64,000 bases of DNA from Collinsella aerofaciens (GTDB taxonomy: Bacteria; Actinomycetota; Coriobacteriia; Coriobacteriales; Coriobacteriaceae): assembly GCF_020181355.1 (NCBI RefSeq), contig NZ_CP084004.1:558001-622000 (forward strand). Reading direction: 5' to 3'. Below the pieces are notes generated by a model. It did not search any database. It saw only the letters and a list, made by a program, of their open reading frames with translations, and was not told the DNA's origin. This document shows, in pieces, positions 7,548-26,098 of the stretch. Both the position numbers and the translations under genes were made by a program. How positions within the stretch are numbered: position 1 is the first letter of the stretch; the number at the start of each line of letters is the position of its first letter.

Positions 7548-9932
7548 CTACAGCGTCATGTTCGGATCGGCGTCAACATCGAACGGCGAGATTTCGCCTC
7601 GGTCGAATTTACGGCGAGCGACCTCCGCGATCATGGCTGCGTTATCGGTACAGGCAGACAAGGGCGGCACCGTTACGCGAATCCCCTGACGCCCAAGCTT
7701 CTTGATCATCATCTCGCGCAGATGCGGGTTGGCCGAGACGCCGCCACCGATGCAGTATTCCTTGCATCCGGTAGCGTGCAGTGCGTTTTTGGCCTTCTTG
7801 TACTGCACGTCAAAGACAGCTGCCTCAAACGAAGCTGCCAGATCGGGCAGGTGAATCGTGCGCCCGGCCTTGGTCTCCTGTTCAATGTAGAGCGTCACAG
7901 CGGTTTTAAGGCCCGAAAGCGAGAAGCGATAGTCTCCCCTGCTGTTAAGCGCACGGGGGAAATCGATCGCCTTGGGGTTGCCCGTCTCGGCCAGCTTGGA
8001 AATGATGGGGCCACCGGGATAGCCCAGACCCAACGCCTTGGCTACCTTGTCGAAGGCCTCGCCCACAGCGTCGTCGAGCGTCTCACCGAGCACCTCGTAG
8101 TCGCCCCACGCCTTCACGTGCACGAGCATGGTGTGCCCACCCGAGACAAGCGTGAAGATAAACGGCGGTTTGAGGTCGGGTTGCGCCAACAGGTTGGCAA
8201 ACAGATGCCCCTCCAGATGGTTGACGCATACGAGCGGCTTACCGGCAGCGTAGGCAAAGCCTTTGGCAAAGGCAACGCCCACCACGAGGGCGCCCACCAG
8301 GCCCGGACCCTGTGTCACGCCCACGGCGGCAAGCTCGCTGGGAGCAATGGCTCCACCCTCAAGACCAAGCGATGCTGCGGCATCCTCGAGCGCCGCATCC
8401 ACGACACTCACAATCACCTCAACGTGTTTGCGCGAGGCGATCTCGGGCACCACGCCGCCAAAGCGGGCATGAAAATCAATCTGTGTCGACACCTGGTTGG
8501 CCAGCATATTGCCATCCGCATCGATAATCGCCACGGCCGTCTCGTCGCAGGAACTCTCGATAGCGAGCACCAGGCGGCGGCGCTCAATTTCGGCGCGCTC
8601 CCCCTCGGAGCGCCCAGGCGCAGGCAGCGGCCATACGCGTTGCTCGGCTGCCGTCGGCTCGGGCGAGGCGTTATCGACCGGAAGTACGAGGGGAAGTGGG
8701 GCCGTCATGACGATGGCGTCTTTGCCGACACCGTAGTAGCCACGACGACGACCCACCTCGGTAAAGCCCAGAGCGGCATAGAGCGCAATCGCGCCCTCGT
8801 TGCCGTCCTCGACCTCGAGCGAAGCCGTGGTGCAGCCGAGCATCTGGGCATCATAGCTCACATGCGACAGCAGCTTGCGGGCAATGCCCTCACGGCGATG
8901 TGCCGAGTCGACGGCGACATCCAGAATCTGCACATCACCGTCCACGACCATACCGCCGGCAAGGCCCAGCAGCTTGCCGTCGTCGTGTGCCACCCACCAA
9001 CTGCGCGGCGCAGCGACGTCCTCGCCCAGTTCGGACAGGAACATGCCCGGCGTCCACGCCTCGTGTCCGGCACCTTCAAAGCAGGCAGCCTCTAGCGCGC
9101 TCGCGCCCTCGGCATCCGCCGCGCCCATGGGACGGAACTGCAGATGACGACCGGCGAGCTCATCGGCAACGCCCGTAATTTCGCTCTGCGCACTCTCGGC
9201 AAGACCAAGACGCTTGCGCTCGTTTTCCTCGGCATCCGAAAGGCGCGTGTAAATCGGCAGGACGCGAGCCGGATCGCCGTCACCCGCAGCGTGCGCGAGC
9301 AGCAAGCCCTCGCCCGAAGGCCACCACAGGTCGCGCTCCACGCAGCGGGCGGTCTCGTCCTCACCCAGCAGCTTGCCATAGCGCACGAGACCGTCACCGG
9401 TCAGCTGAACCTGGCCCCAGTCCGCTGCTCGGCGCCACTCATCGAGCGCCACGGCGGCCTTGACCACGTGTTCGCGCTCAAATTGACGCTCGGGACCCTC
9501 ATCGCCCAGCATATATAGTGCCGGATATACCTCACCGCGCATGGCATCGGCCAAGATACCAAGCTTGCCGCGCACGCCAGCCTTCCACGCCGTCCAAGCG
9601 CAAGCGTCGAGCGTCGACACGCCCAGCAGTGGAACATTGGCACCGCGCGCGAGGCCCTTGGCAGTGGAGATGCCGATGCGCACACCCGTAAACGACCCCG
9701 GGCCGCGGCCGACCACGTAGTAACCAACATCGCTGCGATCCAGACCGGCTTGAGCCAGCACGCCATCAACGGTATTCACGAGCTCAACGTTGGCGTGACG
9801 GCGACACATGTGGTCGCCACTCACGAGCTTCGTCTCGCCCGTCTGCCCATCAATCCAGCTTGCCGCGCAGGCAAGCATGTCGGTCGAGGTATCGAGCGCC
9901 ACCACCAGCGCGTTGTCGTTATGCAAGCTCAT
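7548..9932 (-). CDS. tsaD: Fused TsaB-RimI-TsaD: t6A synthesis plus N-acetyltransferase
   Basis: One 794-residue polypeptide with three domains. Residues 1-230 are TsaB (LVVALDTSTD near the start, VGRGPGSFTGVRIG). About 260-400 are a RimI-type GNAT acetyltransferase, with the acetyl-CoA loop HRREGIARKLL. About 450-794 are TsaD (AIESSCDETAVA, metal-binding NHLEGH, LVSGGHT, GGGVSAN). TsaB and TsaD transfer threonylcarbamoyl to A37 of ANN-decoding tRNAs; RimI acetylates ribosomal protein S18. In many bacteria these are three adjacent genes. The ATG at 9932 overlaps the tsaE stop by 14 bases and has AAGG upstream; a TTG at 9950 is an alternative. I see no frameshift in the fusion. Confidence 0.93.
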   Translation of the reverse strand: MSLHNDNALVVALDTSTDMLACAASWIDGQTGETKLVSGDHMCRRHANVELVNTVDGVLAQAGLDRSDVGYYVVGRGPGSFTGVRIGISTAKGLARGANVPLLGVSTLDACAWTAWKAGVRGKLGILADAMRGEVYPALYMLGDEGPERQFEREHVVKAAVALDEWRRAADWGQVQLTGDGLVRYGKLLGEDETARCVERDLWWPSGEGLLLAHAAGDGDPARVLPIYTRLSDAEENERKRLGLAESAQSEITGVADELAGRHLQFRPMGAADAEGASALEAACFEGAGHEAWTPGMFLSELGEDVAAPRSWWVAHDDGKLLGLAGGMVVDGDVQILDVAVDSAHRREGIARKLLSHVSYDAQMLGCTTASLEVEDGNEGAIALYAALGFTEVGRRRGYYGVGKDAIVMTAPLPLVLPVDNASPEPTAAEQRVWPLPAPGRSEGERAEIERRRLVLAIESSCDETAVAIIDADGNMLANQVSTQIDFHARFGGVVPEIASRKHVEVIVSVVDAALEDAAASLGLEGGAIAPSELAAVGVTQGPGLVGALVVGVAFAKGFAYAAGKPLVCVNHLEGHLFANLLAQPDLKPPFIFTLVSGGHTMLVHVKAWGDYEVLGETLDDAVGEAFDKVAKALGLGYPGGPIISKLAETGNPKAIDFPRALNSRGDYRFSLSGLKTAVTLYIEQETKAGRTIHLPDLAASFEAAVFDVQYKKAKNALHATGCKEYCIGGGVSANPHLREMMIKKLGRQGIRVTVPPLSACTDNAAMIAEVARRKFDRGEISPFDVDADPNMTL

Positions 9933-10425
9933 CTTGTACAGCCTTATCAATCAAATGGGAAAGCTCCATTGCGCGGTCACCGTGCGCCTCGAGCGTTATC
10001 GTTCGCACATCACTGTCGCCCTCATCACGCTTGAGCGTCACCGAAAGATACTCATCCGTCAGCTCGTCTTGGAATTGTTCGCCCCATTCCAGCAGGCAAG
10101 CACCCTCATAGCCCAGCACATCGAAAATGCCCGTATCCTCGAGCTCGTAGGCATGCTCCAGACGGTATAGATCAAAGTGAAACAGCGGAATACGGCCTTG
10201 ATCGTGAACGGCCATGAGCGCAAACGTAGGGCTCGTAACCATATGCTCATCGCCCAGCCCGCGCGAGACGCCCTTGGTAAAGTGAGTTTTGCCCACCCCC
10301 AGGCCACCGGTCAGGATGAGCACATCGCCGTCCTCAAGGCACGGTGCAATTAGCTCGCCAAAGTACTCCGTATCGGCAGCGCAAGTCGTTTTGTAAGTAC
10401 CTACCCCCAGGCGCTCCAGGGACAT
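9919..10425 (-). CDS. tsaE: tRNA t6A biosynthesis ATPase TsaE
   Basis: A 168-residue P-loop ATPase that works with TsaB and TsaD in t6A37 formation. The Walker A motif GGLGVGKTHF is at about residues 41-50, with SPTFALM and the family-typical HFDLYRL and EWGEQF segments. Length fits the family (about 150-170). AAGGAGC precedes the ATG. Its end overlaps the start of the fused TsaB-RimI-TsaD gene, so the two are probably translationally coupled. TsaC/Sua5, which makes the substrate, is encoded at 43589-44332. Confidence 0.95.
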   Translation of the reverse strand: MSLERLGVGTYKTTCAADTEYFGELIAPCLEDGDVLILTGGLGVGKTHFTKGVSRGLGDEHMVTSPTFALMAVHDQGRIPLFHFDLYRLEHAYELEDTGIFDVLGYEGACLLEWGEQFQDELTDEYLSVTLKRDEGDSDVRTITLEAHGDRAMELSHLIDKAVQDELA

Positions 10426-10437
10426 ATATGCTCCTTA

Positions 10438-11058
10438 TTATTCCGAGGCGTCCTCTGGTGCGGGATGTCGCTCCAGATAGTCGCCCAGTATCTTAAAGTC
10501 TTCCTCCAGCAGTTCCTGCCACGCCGGATTGCGTAGCGCTGCTGCCGGATGGAACGTGGGCATTACTACAAAATGCCCCATCTGGTGGAACCTGCCGCGC
10601 AGCTTAGTAATGCCAATCTCGGTCTTAAGCACAAAGTGCGTCGCGGGGTTGCCGAGCGTCACGATAATATCGGGCCAGATGCTTCGAATCTGCTCACGCA
10701 AAAACGGCGAGCAAGCCAGCACTTCCTCGGAACGTGGATTGCGGTTTCCCGGCGGGCGGCACTTAAGCACGTTGGCAATGTAGACGTCTTCGCGTTTGAG
10801 CCCCGCCAGCGACAAAATGCCGTTGAGGTCCTCGCCTGCCGCCCCCACAAAGGGCTCGCCCTGCAAATCCTCATTGCGGCCCGGCGCCTCGCCAATAAAC
10901 ATCACACGAGCGCGGGGGTTTCCCACGCCAAACACGATATTGTGACGCGACTGGTAGAGCTGGCAGAGGTGACAATCGCCCAGAACGGCCTCAATTTCCT
11001 CGAGTGCGACCTCACGTGGTGCCTGATGGGTATGGCCGGGGATGTGCATGACGCCCAT
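10438..11058 (-). CDS. Family 4 (Fe-S) uracil-DNA glycosylase
   Basis: A 206-residue enzyme that removes uracil from DNA to start base-excision repair. Four cysteines with family-4 spacing are visible: CHLC near the N-terminus, then C in LKCRPPG and C in LACSPF 15 residues later, fitting a [4Fe-4S] cluster. The active-site motif GEAPGRNEDLQGEPFVG and the C-terminal MPTFHPAA motif are present. GTAGGAGC lies just upstream of the ATG at 11058. It sits between alr and tsaE with short gaps, so it is probably in the same operon. Confidence 0.93.
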   Translation of the reverse strand: MGVMHIPGHTHQAPREVALEEIEAVLGDCHLCQLYQSRHNIVFGVGNPRARVMFIGEAPGRNEDLQGEPFVGAAGEDLNGILSLAGLKREDVYIANVLKCRPPGNRNPRSEEVLACSPFLREQIRSIWPDIIVTLGNPATHFVLKTEIGITKLRGRFHQMGHFVVMPTFHPAAALRNPAWQELLEEDFKILGDYLERHPAPEDASE

Positions 11059-11066
11059 AGCGGCTC

Positions 11067-12212
11067 CTACACGTAGACCTTGTCGAGACGCATGCCAAAG
11101 CCGCAGGCGACCTCGTAGTTAATCGTTCCGCGCAGTCGGGCCATCTCGTCCATAGTGATCTCGGCATCGCCATCGCGGCCGACAATAATCATCTCGTCAC
11201 CATACTCGGCCTCGGGAATCTCGTGTGCCGGGTTGGACTGAATGGCGACCATAAACTGGTCCATGCAGATATTGCCAACCTGATGCACGCGCTCGCCGCG
11301 ATACAGCACATCCATACGATTGGAAAGCGTACGCGATAGGCCATCGGCATAACCGATCGGCAGCGTGCAGATCTGAACGCGCGTACGCGGTACGCGGTAG
11401 GTAAAACCGTAGCCCACGCCCTCACCCATCGCAGGGTGTGCCACGCGCGTCACACGCGCATGGACGCTCATAACGGGATCGAGCTGCATCACGCGGCCAC
11501 TCAGCTCGCACGGCTGCATGCCATACAAGCCAACGCCGGCGCGGATCATATCAAAATGCATCGAGGGGTCGAGCATCGAGGACGGCGTGTTGGCGCAGTG
11601 CACGATACCGCACTCAAAACCCGCATCCTTAATGGCCTGAACGGCCTCGGTAAAGCGCTGACACTGCAGCTTGTAGTCCCAGCCCGAAGGTTCATCGGCC
11701 GTGGCGAAGTGCGTAAATACGCCGTCGCACTGAATACCGCGATGGAAATTTATACCGCGGACAAAGTCGAGCACCTGCGTGTAGTGAACGCCGATACGAT
11801 TCATGCCCGTCTCGATGGCGAGATGATACTTGCCCACTTTGCCCGCCGCGACGGCACATTCGCCATACGCAAGAGCAAAATCAGACGTATAGACCGAAGG
11901 CATGATATCAAACTCGAGCAACGTCGGAATGGCCTCGATAGGCGGCTCGCTTAGGATGAGGATGGGTTTCGTAATCCCGCCCTGTCGGAGCTCAACGCCC
12001 TCGTTAACCGTCGCCACGGCAAACATGTCGGCACCGGCCGAATACATGATCTTGGCGCACTCAACAGCTCCATGACCATAAGCATCGGCCTTGACCACGC
12101 AGCACAGGCGCTGACGTGGATTCAGCAAGTTCTTATAGGCCCTCGTGTTGCGACGGAGCGCCCCGCGGTCGATCTCGACCCAGGACCAGCGCGTCAAATC
12201 GGCTTTATTCAT
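11067..12212 (-). CDS. alr: Alanine racemase
   Basis: A 381-residue PLP enzyme that interconverts L- and D-alanine for peptidoglycan. The PLP-lysine motif VVKADAYGHGA is at about residues 40-50. Other hallmarks are HFATADEP, ANTPSSM, and the C-terminal domain GYGFTYRVP with LPIGYADGL and GNICMDQFM. Length is typical (360-390). It starts 2 bases after the stop of the nnrD/E gene, which places it in an acpS-nnrDE-alr operon. Confidence 0.96.
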   Translation of the reverse strand: MNKADLTRWSWVEIDRGALRRNTRAYKNLLNPRQRLCCVVKADAYGHGAVECAKIMYSAGADMFAVATVNEGVELRQGGITKPILILSEPPIEAIPTLLEFDIMPSVYTSDFALAYGECAVAAGKVGKYHLAIETGMNRIGVHYTQVLDFVRGINFHRGIQCDGVFTHFATADEPSGWDYKLQCQRFTEAVQAIKDAGFECGIVHCANTPSSMLDPSMHFDMIRAGVGLYGMQPCELSGRVMQLDPVMSVHARVTRVAHPAMGEGVGYGFTYRVPRTRVQICTLPIGYADGLSRTLSNRMDVLYRGERVHQVGNICMDQFMVAIQSNPAHEIPEAEYGDEMIIVGRDGDAEITMDEMARLRGTINYEVACGFGMRLDKVYV

Positions 12213-12214
12213 GA

Positions 12215-13831
12215 TTAGTCATCCGACCCTTCGTCCATGATTCCCAGATCTTCGAGCGCATCCTTTGCCGCCAGTTCCATGGCCGGACCGATCAAGTCGA
12301 TAAGATCGGTCGCGATGACGCTCTTCTCACCATACTCCGTCGCCGCGGCAAAACCGGCGTAGCTGTGAAGTGCGACGGCGTACGAATACAGCAGCTCCCA
12401 ACGATCCATCTCGTCGCGCATGGTGGCAAGCGTGCCGGCCAAAATACCCGCGAGAACATCACCCGAACCGGCAGTTGCCAGAGAAGCCGGACCCGAGAGC
12501 GGCAGCAGCACACGCTCAACGCCACAGATAGCCGTCGTCGGCCCCTTGGCAATGACCACCAGATTGTCAGAGCCTGCAGCCCAGACAACCTTCTGCGCGG
12601 CTGCAATCGCAGTACCAAGGTCGTTCACCTCGTCACCGGCAACCAGACGCGAAAGTTCACGATAGTGCGGCGTCATAACCAACGGCTGCTCGCGACGATA
12701 CATCTCGGGATTACTATCAATACCGTCAATGGCAATCTTAGCAAGGCAGTTGAGTGCATCGGCGTCCAAGATAAGCGGCACATCAAGCTCGAGCAAGCCC
12801 GAAACCACCTGCATAGCGCCGGCAGATGTCGTCATACCGGGACCGCACAGCACACAGCTGTACTTCTTTGCAATCTCGCACACAGTCATGCGCGCAGCGG
12901 CGCCAAAGGAGCCGCGGGAATCAGACGGAATAGCAAAGACGGGAATCGAAGGAAGTGCCATGCGAATAAGATTGGCGCAGGCGTCAGGAGCCGCGACTGC
13001 CACGTAACCAGCACCCGCGCGAGCTGCAGACTTGGCCGCCATAATGGCAGCACCAGGATATTGCGCAGATCCGGCGACAATAAGCACAGAGCCACGGGAA
13101 TACTTATCGATATTCGTAGGTAGTGGGGCAAAGTAATCAACTAAGTCACCGGGCTCGACAATCTCGGCGGCGTGGTCGACATCATCGATGACCTCGTCAA
13201 GACGGTCGTAAAGATTGCCGCAGATCAAATCGCCAGCATACTCAGGACCATCAGCGCTATACAGACCAATCTTGGGCGCAATCATCGTCACCGTATGCTC
13301 GGCACGAATGCAGTCGTCATCAACAACGCCCGTCTCGGCATTGAGGCCCGAGGGAACATCAATGGATACGACACAATCGGCGCATTCATTGACCGTAGGA
13401 ATCCAGATGGAGAACGGCGCACGCAGATTTCCGTGGAAACCGGTACCAAAAATGGCATCGACAACAACATCGGCCTTATCGATCAAAACCTCGAGTTCGT
13501 CACGCGAGGGGCCGACGCAAACGTGCACATCGCGGCCGGCAGTACGACGAGCAACATGACGTGCCAGAGCAGCAGGAATCTCATCCGGCTCAACCGGAGA
13601 AACGATATCCACGTCCACACCCTTATGGCTCAGGATATCGGCGGCAACCCAACCGTCGCCGCCATTATTACCAAAACCGACCAGAACGAGAACCCGATCG
13701 GGATTGAGCTTCAAGACCTCGTTGGCGGCAAACTCACCCGCTAGCTCCATAAGCTCGGCCTTCGAAGTCCCTTCGCGTTCGATGATATCCTCGAGACGAA
13801 CGACTTCTTCGGTACTCAAAACCGGTTTCAT
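12215..13831 (-). CDS. nnrD/nnrE: Bifunctional NAD(P)HX epimerase / ADP-dependent dehydratase
   Basis: A 538-residue two-domain repair enzyme. Residues 1-210 are the YjeF-N epimerase domain (VLVGFGNNGGDGWVAA, DAIFGTGFHG, SIDVPSGLNAETG). Residues 240-525 are the ribokinase-like dehydratase domain (GSVLIVAGSAQYPGAA, DADALN, and the nucleotide-binding GSGDVLAGILAG). Together they return hydrated NADHX and NADPHX to normal cofactors. The start codon is adjacent to the acpS stop, and alr follows after 2 bases, so translational coupling is likely. Confidence 0.95.
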   Translation of the reverse strand: MKPVLSTEEVVRLEDIIEREGTSKAELMELAGEFAANEVLKLNPDRVLVLVGFGNNGGDGWVAADILSHKGVDVDIVSPVEPDEIPAALARHVARRTAGRDVHVCVGPSRDELEVLIDKADVVVDAIFGTGFHGNLRAPFSIWIPTVNECADCVVSIDVPSGLNAETGVVDDDCIRAEHTVTMIAPKIGLYSADGPEYAGDLICGNLYDRLDEVIDDVDHAAEIVEPGDLVDYFAPLPTNIDKYSRGSVLIVAGSAQYPGAAIMAAKSAARAGAGYVAVAAPDACANLIRMALPSIPVFAIPSDSRGSFGAAARMTVCEIAKKYSCVLCGPGMTTSAGAMQVVSGLLELDVPLILDADALNCLAKIAIDGIDSNPEMYRREQPLVMTPHYRELSRLVAGDEVNDLGTAIAAAQKVVWAAGSDNLVVIAKGPTTAICGVERVLLPLSGPASLATAGSGDVLAGILAGTLATMRDEMDRWELLYSYAVALHSYAGFAAATEYGEKSVIATDLIDLIGPAMELAAKDALEDLGIMDEGSDD

Positions 13832-14371
13832 CTATGCTCCTAGCGTATCTTGCGAAGCATCGCCCAGGTGCTCCGTCAATGCTGAATTCTGCAGCTGCTC
13901 AAGCTCATCTAAAACAGAGCGAGCCTCTTTAAATGTCTGCGCTACGCGTTTCTTGGTGCTCACCTTTTCCTCTTTTGGCTTAGGCCGAGCATCTTCGGTA
14001 ATCGCGATGGCATTCGCAACGGCCAAGTCTCCTGTAAGCGTAATGGAAAGAGCGACCTCAACAACACCCAGTTCTTGAGCGATCTCGAGAGCACGGCCCG
14101 AAAGCAGCGCCTTCGGTTTGCCGAGTTTATCACGCGTAACCGAAACATCCTTGCGACCCACGCCTTGACTAAAACCCATGCCGAGAGCTTTAAGTACCGC
14201 CTCGCGCGAAGCAAAGCGGCTCGCATAGTGAGCAGCGGGACGCGATGATGCATCGCAATACGCACGCTCTTCTTCGGTAAACACACGCCGAGCAAACGAC
14301 GGCGTCTTTTCAAGAATTGATTTCATGCGGGAAATCTCGACGATATCAACGCCGATACCAGCTTCAGCCAT
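13832..14371 (-). CDS. acpS: Holo-[acyl-carrier-protein] synthase with C-terminal extension
   Basis: A 179-residue protein. AcpS moves 4'-phosphopantetheine from CoA to acyl carrier protein. The start at 14371 is chosen because GGAGGTGAAC lies directly before this ATG; an ATG 12 bases upstream would place that ribosome site inside the gene. Motifs are GIGVDIVEISRM with the metal-binding Asp, and FASREAVLKALG. The catalytic domain normally ends near residue 125. Here about 50 extra residues, charged and probably helical, follow. It is the first gene of the operon acpS-nnrDE-alr. Confidence 0.93.
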   Translation of the reverse strand: MAEAGIGVDIVEISRMKSILEKTPSFARRVFTEEERAYCDASSRPAAHYASRFASREAVLKALGMGFSQGVGRKDVSVTRDKLGKPKALLSGRALEIAQELGVVEVALSITLTGDLAVANAIAITEDARPKPKEEKVSTKKRVAQTFKEARSVLDELEQLQNSALTEHLGDASQDTLGA

Positions 14372-14480
14372 GTTCACCTCCATATCGCACAGACTAAGTT
14401 ATTGTAGCCCGTTCGCAGAAGATGCGACAAACGAGGGTTATAAAACACAGCTACTATGTGAGACAAAAGCCCGTAAACGC

Positions 14481-14512
14481 AAAAAAGGGGGAGGCCGCGA
14501 GGCCTCCCCCTT
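14481..14512 (-). terminator. rRNA operon 1 terminator
   Basis: On the minus strand a strong stem, AAGGGGGAGGCC / GGCCTCCCCCTT, is followed by a T run. It lies about 35 bases after the 5S gene. Confidence 0.9.
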
Positions 14513-14545
14513 CTCAGTTCTAGCGTACGGCTCGGTGCCGTCCAC

Positions 14546-14664
14546 CGGTCAGCGGCGCCCTGGCCTCCCACGGGCTGACCCCGCAGTACTCTCGGCGCGA
14601 TGGGGCTTAGCTTCCGGGTTCGGAACGGGACCGGGCGTGCCCCCCATGCTCTGGCCGCTGACCG
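14546..14664 (-). rRNA. 5S rRNA, operon 1
   Basis: About 119 nt with complementary ends (GGTCAGCGGC near each terminus) and the conserved internal CCGTTCCGAACCCGGAAG. Position after 23S fits. Ends are estimated to within a few bases. Confidence 0.93.
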
Positions 14665-14811
14665 GTGGGCGGCGCCCACCGTTACGGTGTCCGGGTGTCT
14701 CTCTCACGTGCCCTGGGGGCCGCATGGCGCATAGGAAAGGTCTGACTCGGGGGCATCCTCGTGCCCGGACCGCGCATGAGCGCTGGGTCCCGCGGGCCGC
14801 GAGGTGCGGTT

Positions 14812-19693
<4,882 letters not shown>

Positions 19694-19997
19694 ATAAATG
19701 GGCTTCGAGCCCGTCCGGTCCTCACAACTATTAGCTGATCGGTTCCGTTCGATTCATATGGTTCTAGTATAGGAAAAGGAATTTCTCGGGGCCGCCTCTC
19801 GGCGGCCTTGCGAAAAACAAATCCAAGTTAGACCATTTCAAATGGTTCGATGTCTGCCCGGATGCGACACTGAAGTGAGTGTCCATCCTCGCAGTATCCG
19901 GTTCTCAAGGTGCACGCCTGCGCTGGTTCCCGGTTGCACCGGGCCGCGCGGCAAGGAGATATATTGCCAGACCGGAGGGCCCCCGCGGGCGGGAATC
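19694..19997 (-). promoter_or_regulatory. rRNA operon 1 leader and promoter region
   Basis: A 300-base region identical to 25695-25998 apart from one base. On the minus strand TATACT (19766-19771) is a good -10 element about 73 bases before 16S. A GC hairpin, GGCCGCC / GGCGGCC (19789-19806), sits near the matching -35 position. Further upstream is CTTGAGAACCGGATACTG, typical of rRNA leaders. Promoter boundaries are inferred. Confidence 0.6.
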
Positions 19998-20476
19998 GCG
20001 CACTCCATATTTTGTTCACAAACGAACTAGGTGGCCCTGGAAATAACAAGGGTCGTATGGACGATCATAAATCACAGACAGACCGTATGACCTCGGCGAT
20101 CTTGCTGTCTGATGTAGAAGCACTGACCTTATACCCTAATAAGCAAGAACCACATGCTATTGAACACAAGAAGCGATTTTACGTATTCGTACTACCTTAA
20201 ATAGCAACGGGGCCCTATCAGATGACGATAGAGCCCCGTTGCAACATAAGCCTGAATCCGATACCGCGAAGACACGATAAGCCTCACTGGAGTTTAAATA
20301 TTGTAGATCCAATTCACTCGTTATCGAAATAGATGTGGTGCTCCAGCAACACCAGACAACAAATAGAAGCAATTGAAAGCAGTCTACAACTTCCAGAGAC
20401 ACGGCTGATCATCTCGACCATAAACCACATTCCGTACAACAGAAGGAAAGCGATCAAGTGCCCCAATTTGTCCTTT
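19998..20476. other. Spacer between the two rRNA operons, no gene seen
   Basis: 479 bases of unique, more A+T-rich DNA. No reading frame with a ribosome site and no tRNA is visible. One strong hairpin (20204-20242) is described separately. Confidence 0.7.
20204..20242. repeat. Strong isolated hairpin in the inter-rrn spacer
   Basis: Stem GCAACGGGGC / GCCCCGTTGC, a one-base mismatch, then CTATC / GATAG around a 7-nt loop. No clear T run follows on either strand, so a simple terminator is not certain. Confidence 0.6.
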
Positions 20477-20481
20477 AACGC

Positions 20482-20513
20482 AAAAAAGGGGGAGGCCGCG
20501 AGGCCTCCCCCTT
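20482..20513 (-). terminator. rRNA operon 2 terminator
   Basis: Same stem and T run as at 14481-14512. It separates operon 2 from the promoter of operon 1. Confidence 0.9.
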
Positions 20514-20546
20514 CTCAGTTCAAGCGTACGGCTCGGTGCCGTCCAC

Positions 20547-20665
20547 CGGTCAGCGGCGCCCTGGCCTCCCACGGGCTGACCCCGCAGTACTCTCGGCGCG
20601 ATGGGGCTTAGCTTCCGGGTTCGGAACGGGACCGGGCGTGCCCCCCATGCTCTGGCCGCTGACCG
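20547..20665 (-). rRNA. 5S rRNA, operon 2
   Basis: Identical by eye to 14546-14664. Confidence 0.93.
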
Positions 20666-20812
20666 GTGGGCGGCGCCCACCGTTACGGTGTCCGGGTGTC
20701 TCTCTCACGTGCCCTGGGGGCCGCATGGCGCATAGGAAAGGTCTGACTCGGGGGCATCCTCGTGCCCGGACCGCGCATGAGCGCTGGGTCCCGCGGGCCG
20801 CGAGGTGCGGTT

Positions 20813-25694
<4,882 letters not shown>

Positions 25695-25998
25695 ATAAAT
25701 GGGCTTCGAGCCCGTCCGGTCCTCACAACTATTAGCTGATCGGTTCCGTTCGATTCATATGGTTCTAGTATAGGAAAAGGAATTTCTCGGGGCCGCCTCT
25801 CGGCGGCCTTGCGAAAAACAAATCCAAGTTAGACCATTTCAAATGGTTCGATGTCTGCCCGGATGCGACACTGAAGTGAGTGTCCATCCTCGCAGTATCC
25901 GGTTCTCAAGGTGCACGCCTGCGCTGGTTCCCGGTTGCACCGGGCCGCGCGGCAAGGAGATATATTGCCAGACCGGAGGGGCCCCGCGGGCGGGAATC
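25695..25998 (-). promoter_or_regulatory. rRNA operon 2 leader and promoter region
   Basis: Same leader as operon 1, with TATACT on the minus strand at 25767-25772. Upstream of 25998 the sequence differs from operon 1, so any UP elements or activator sites may differ between the two. Confidence 0.6.
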
Positions 25999-26098
25999 TG
26001 GGCGTACACATTTCCTACACATCTTCTGATCCGACTAACGTTTGCCAGCCGTTAACTACCGCTCGCCGAGCATCTCTTTATATAAGGCAGCCTCATGG

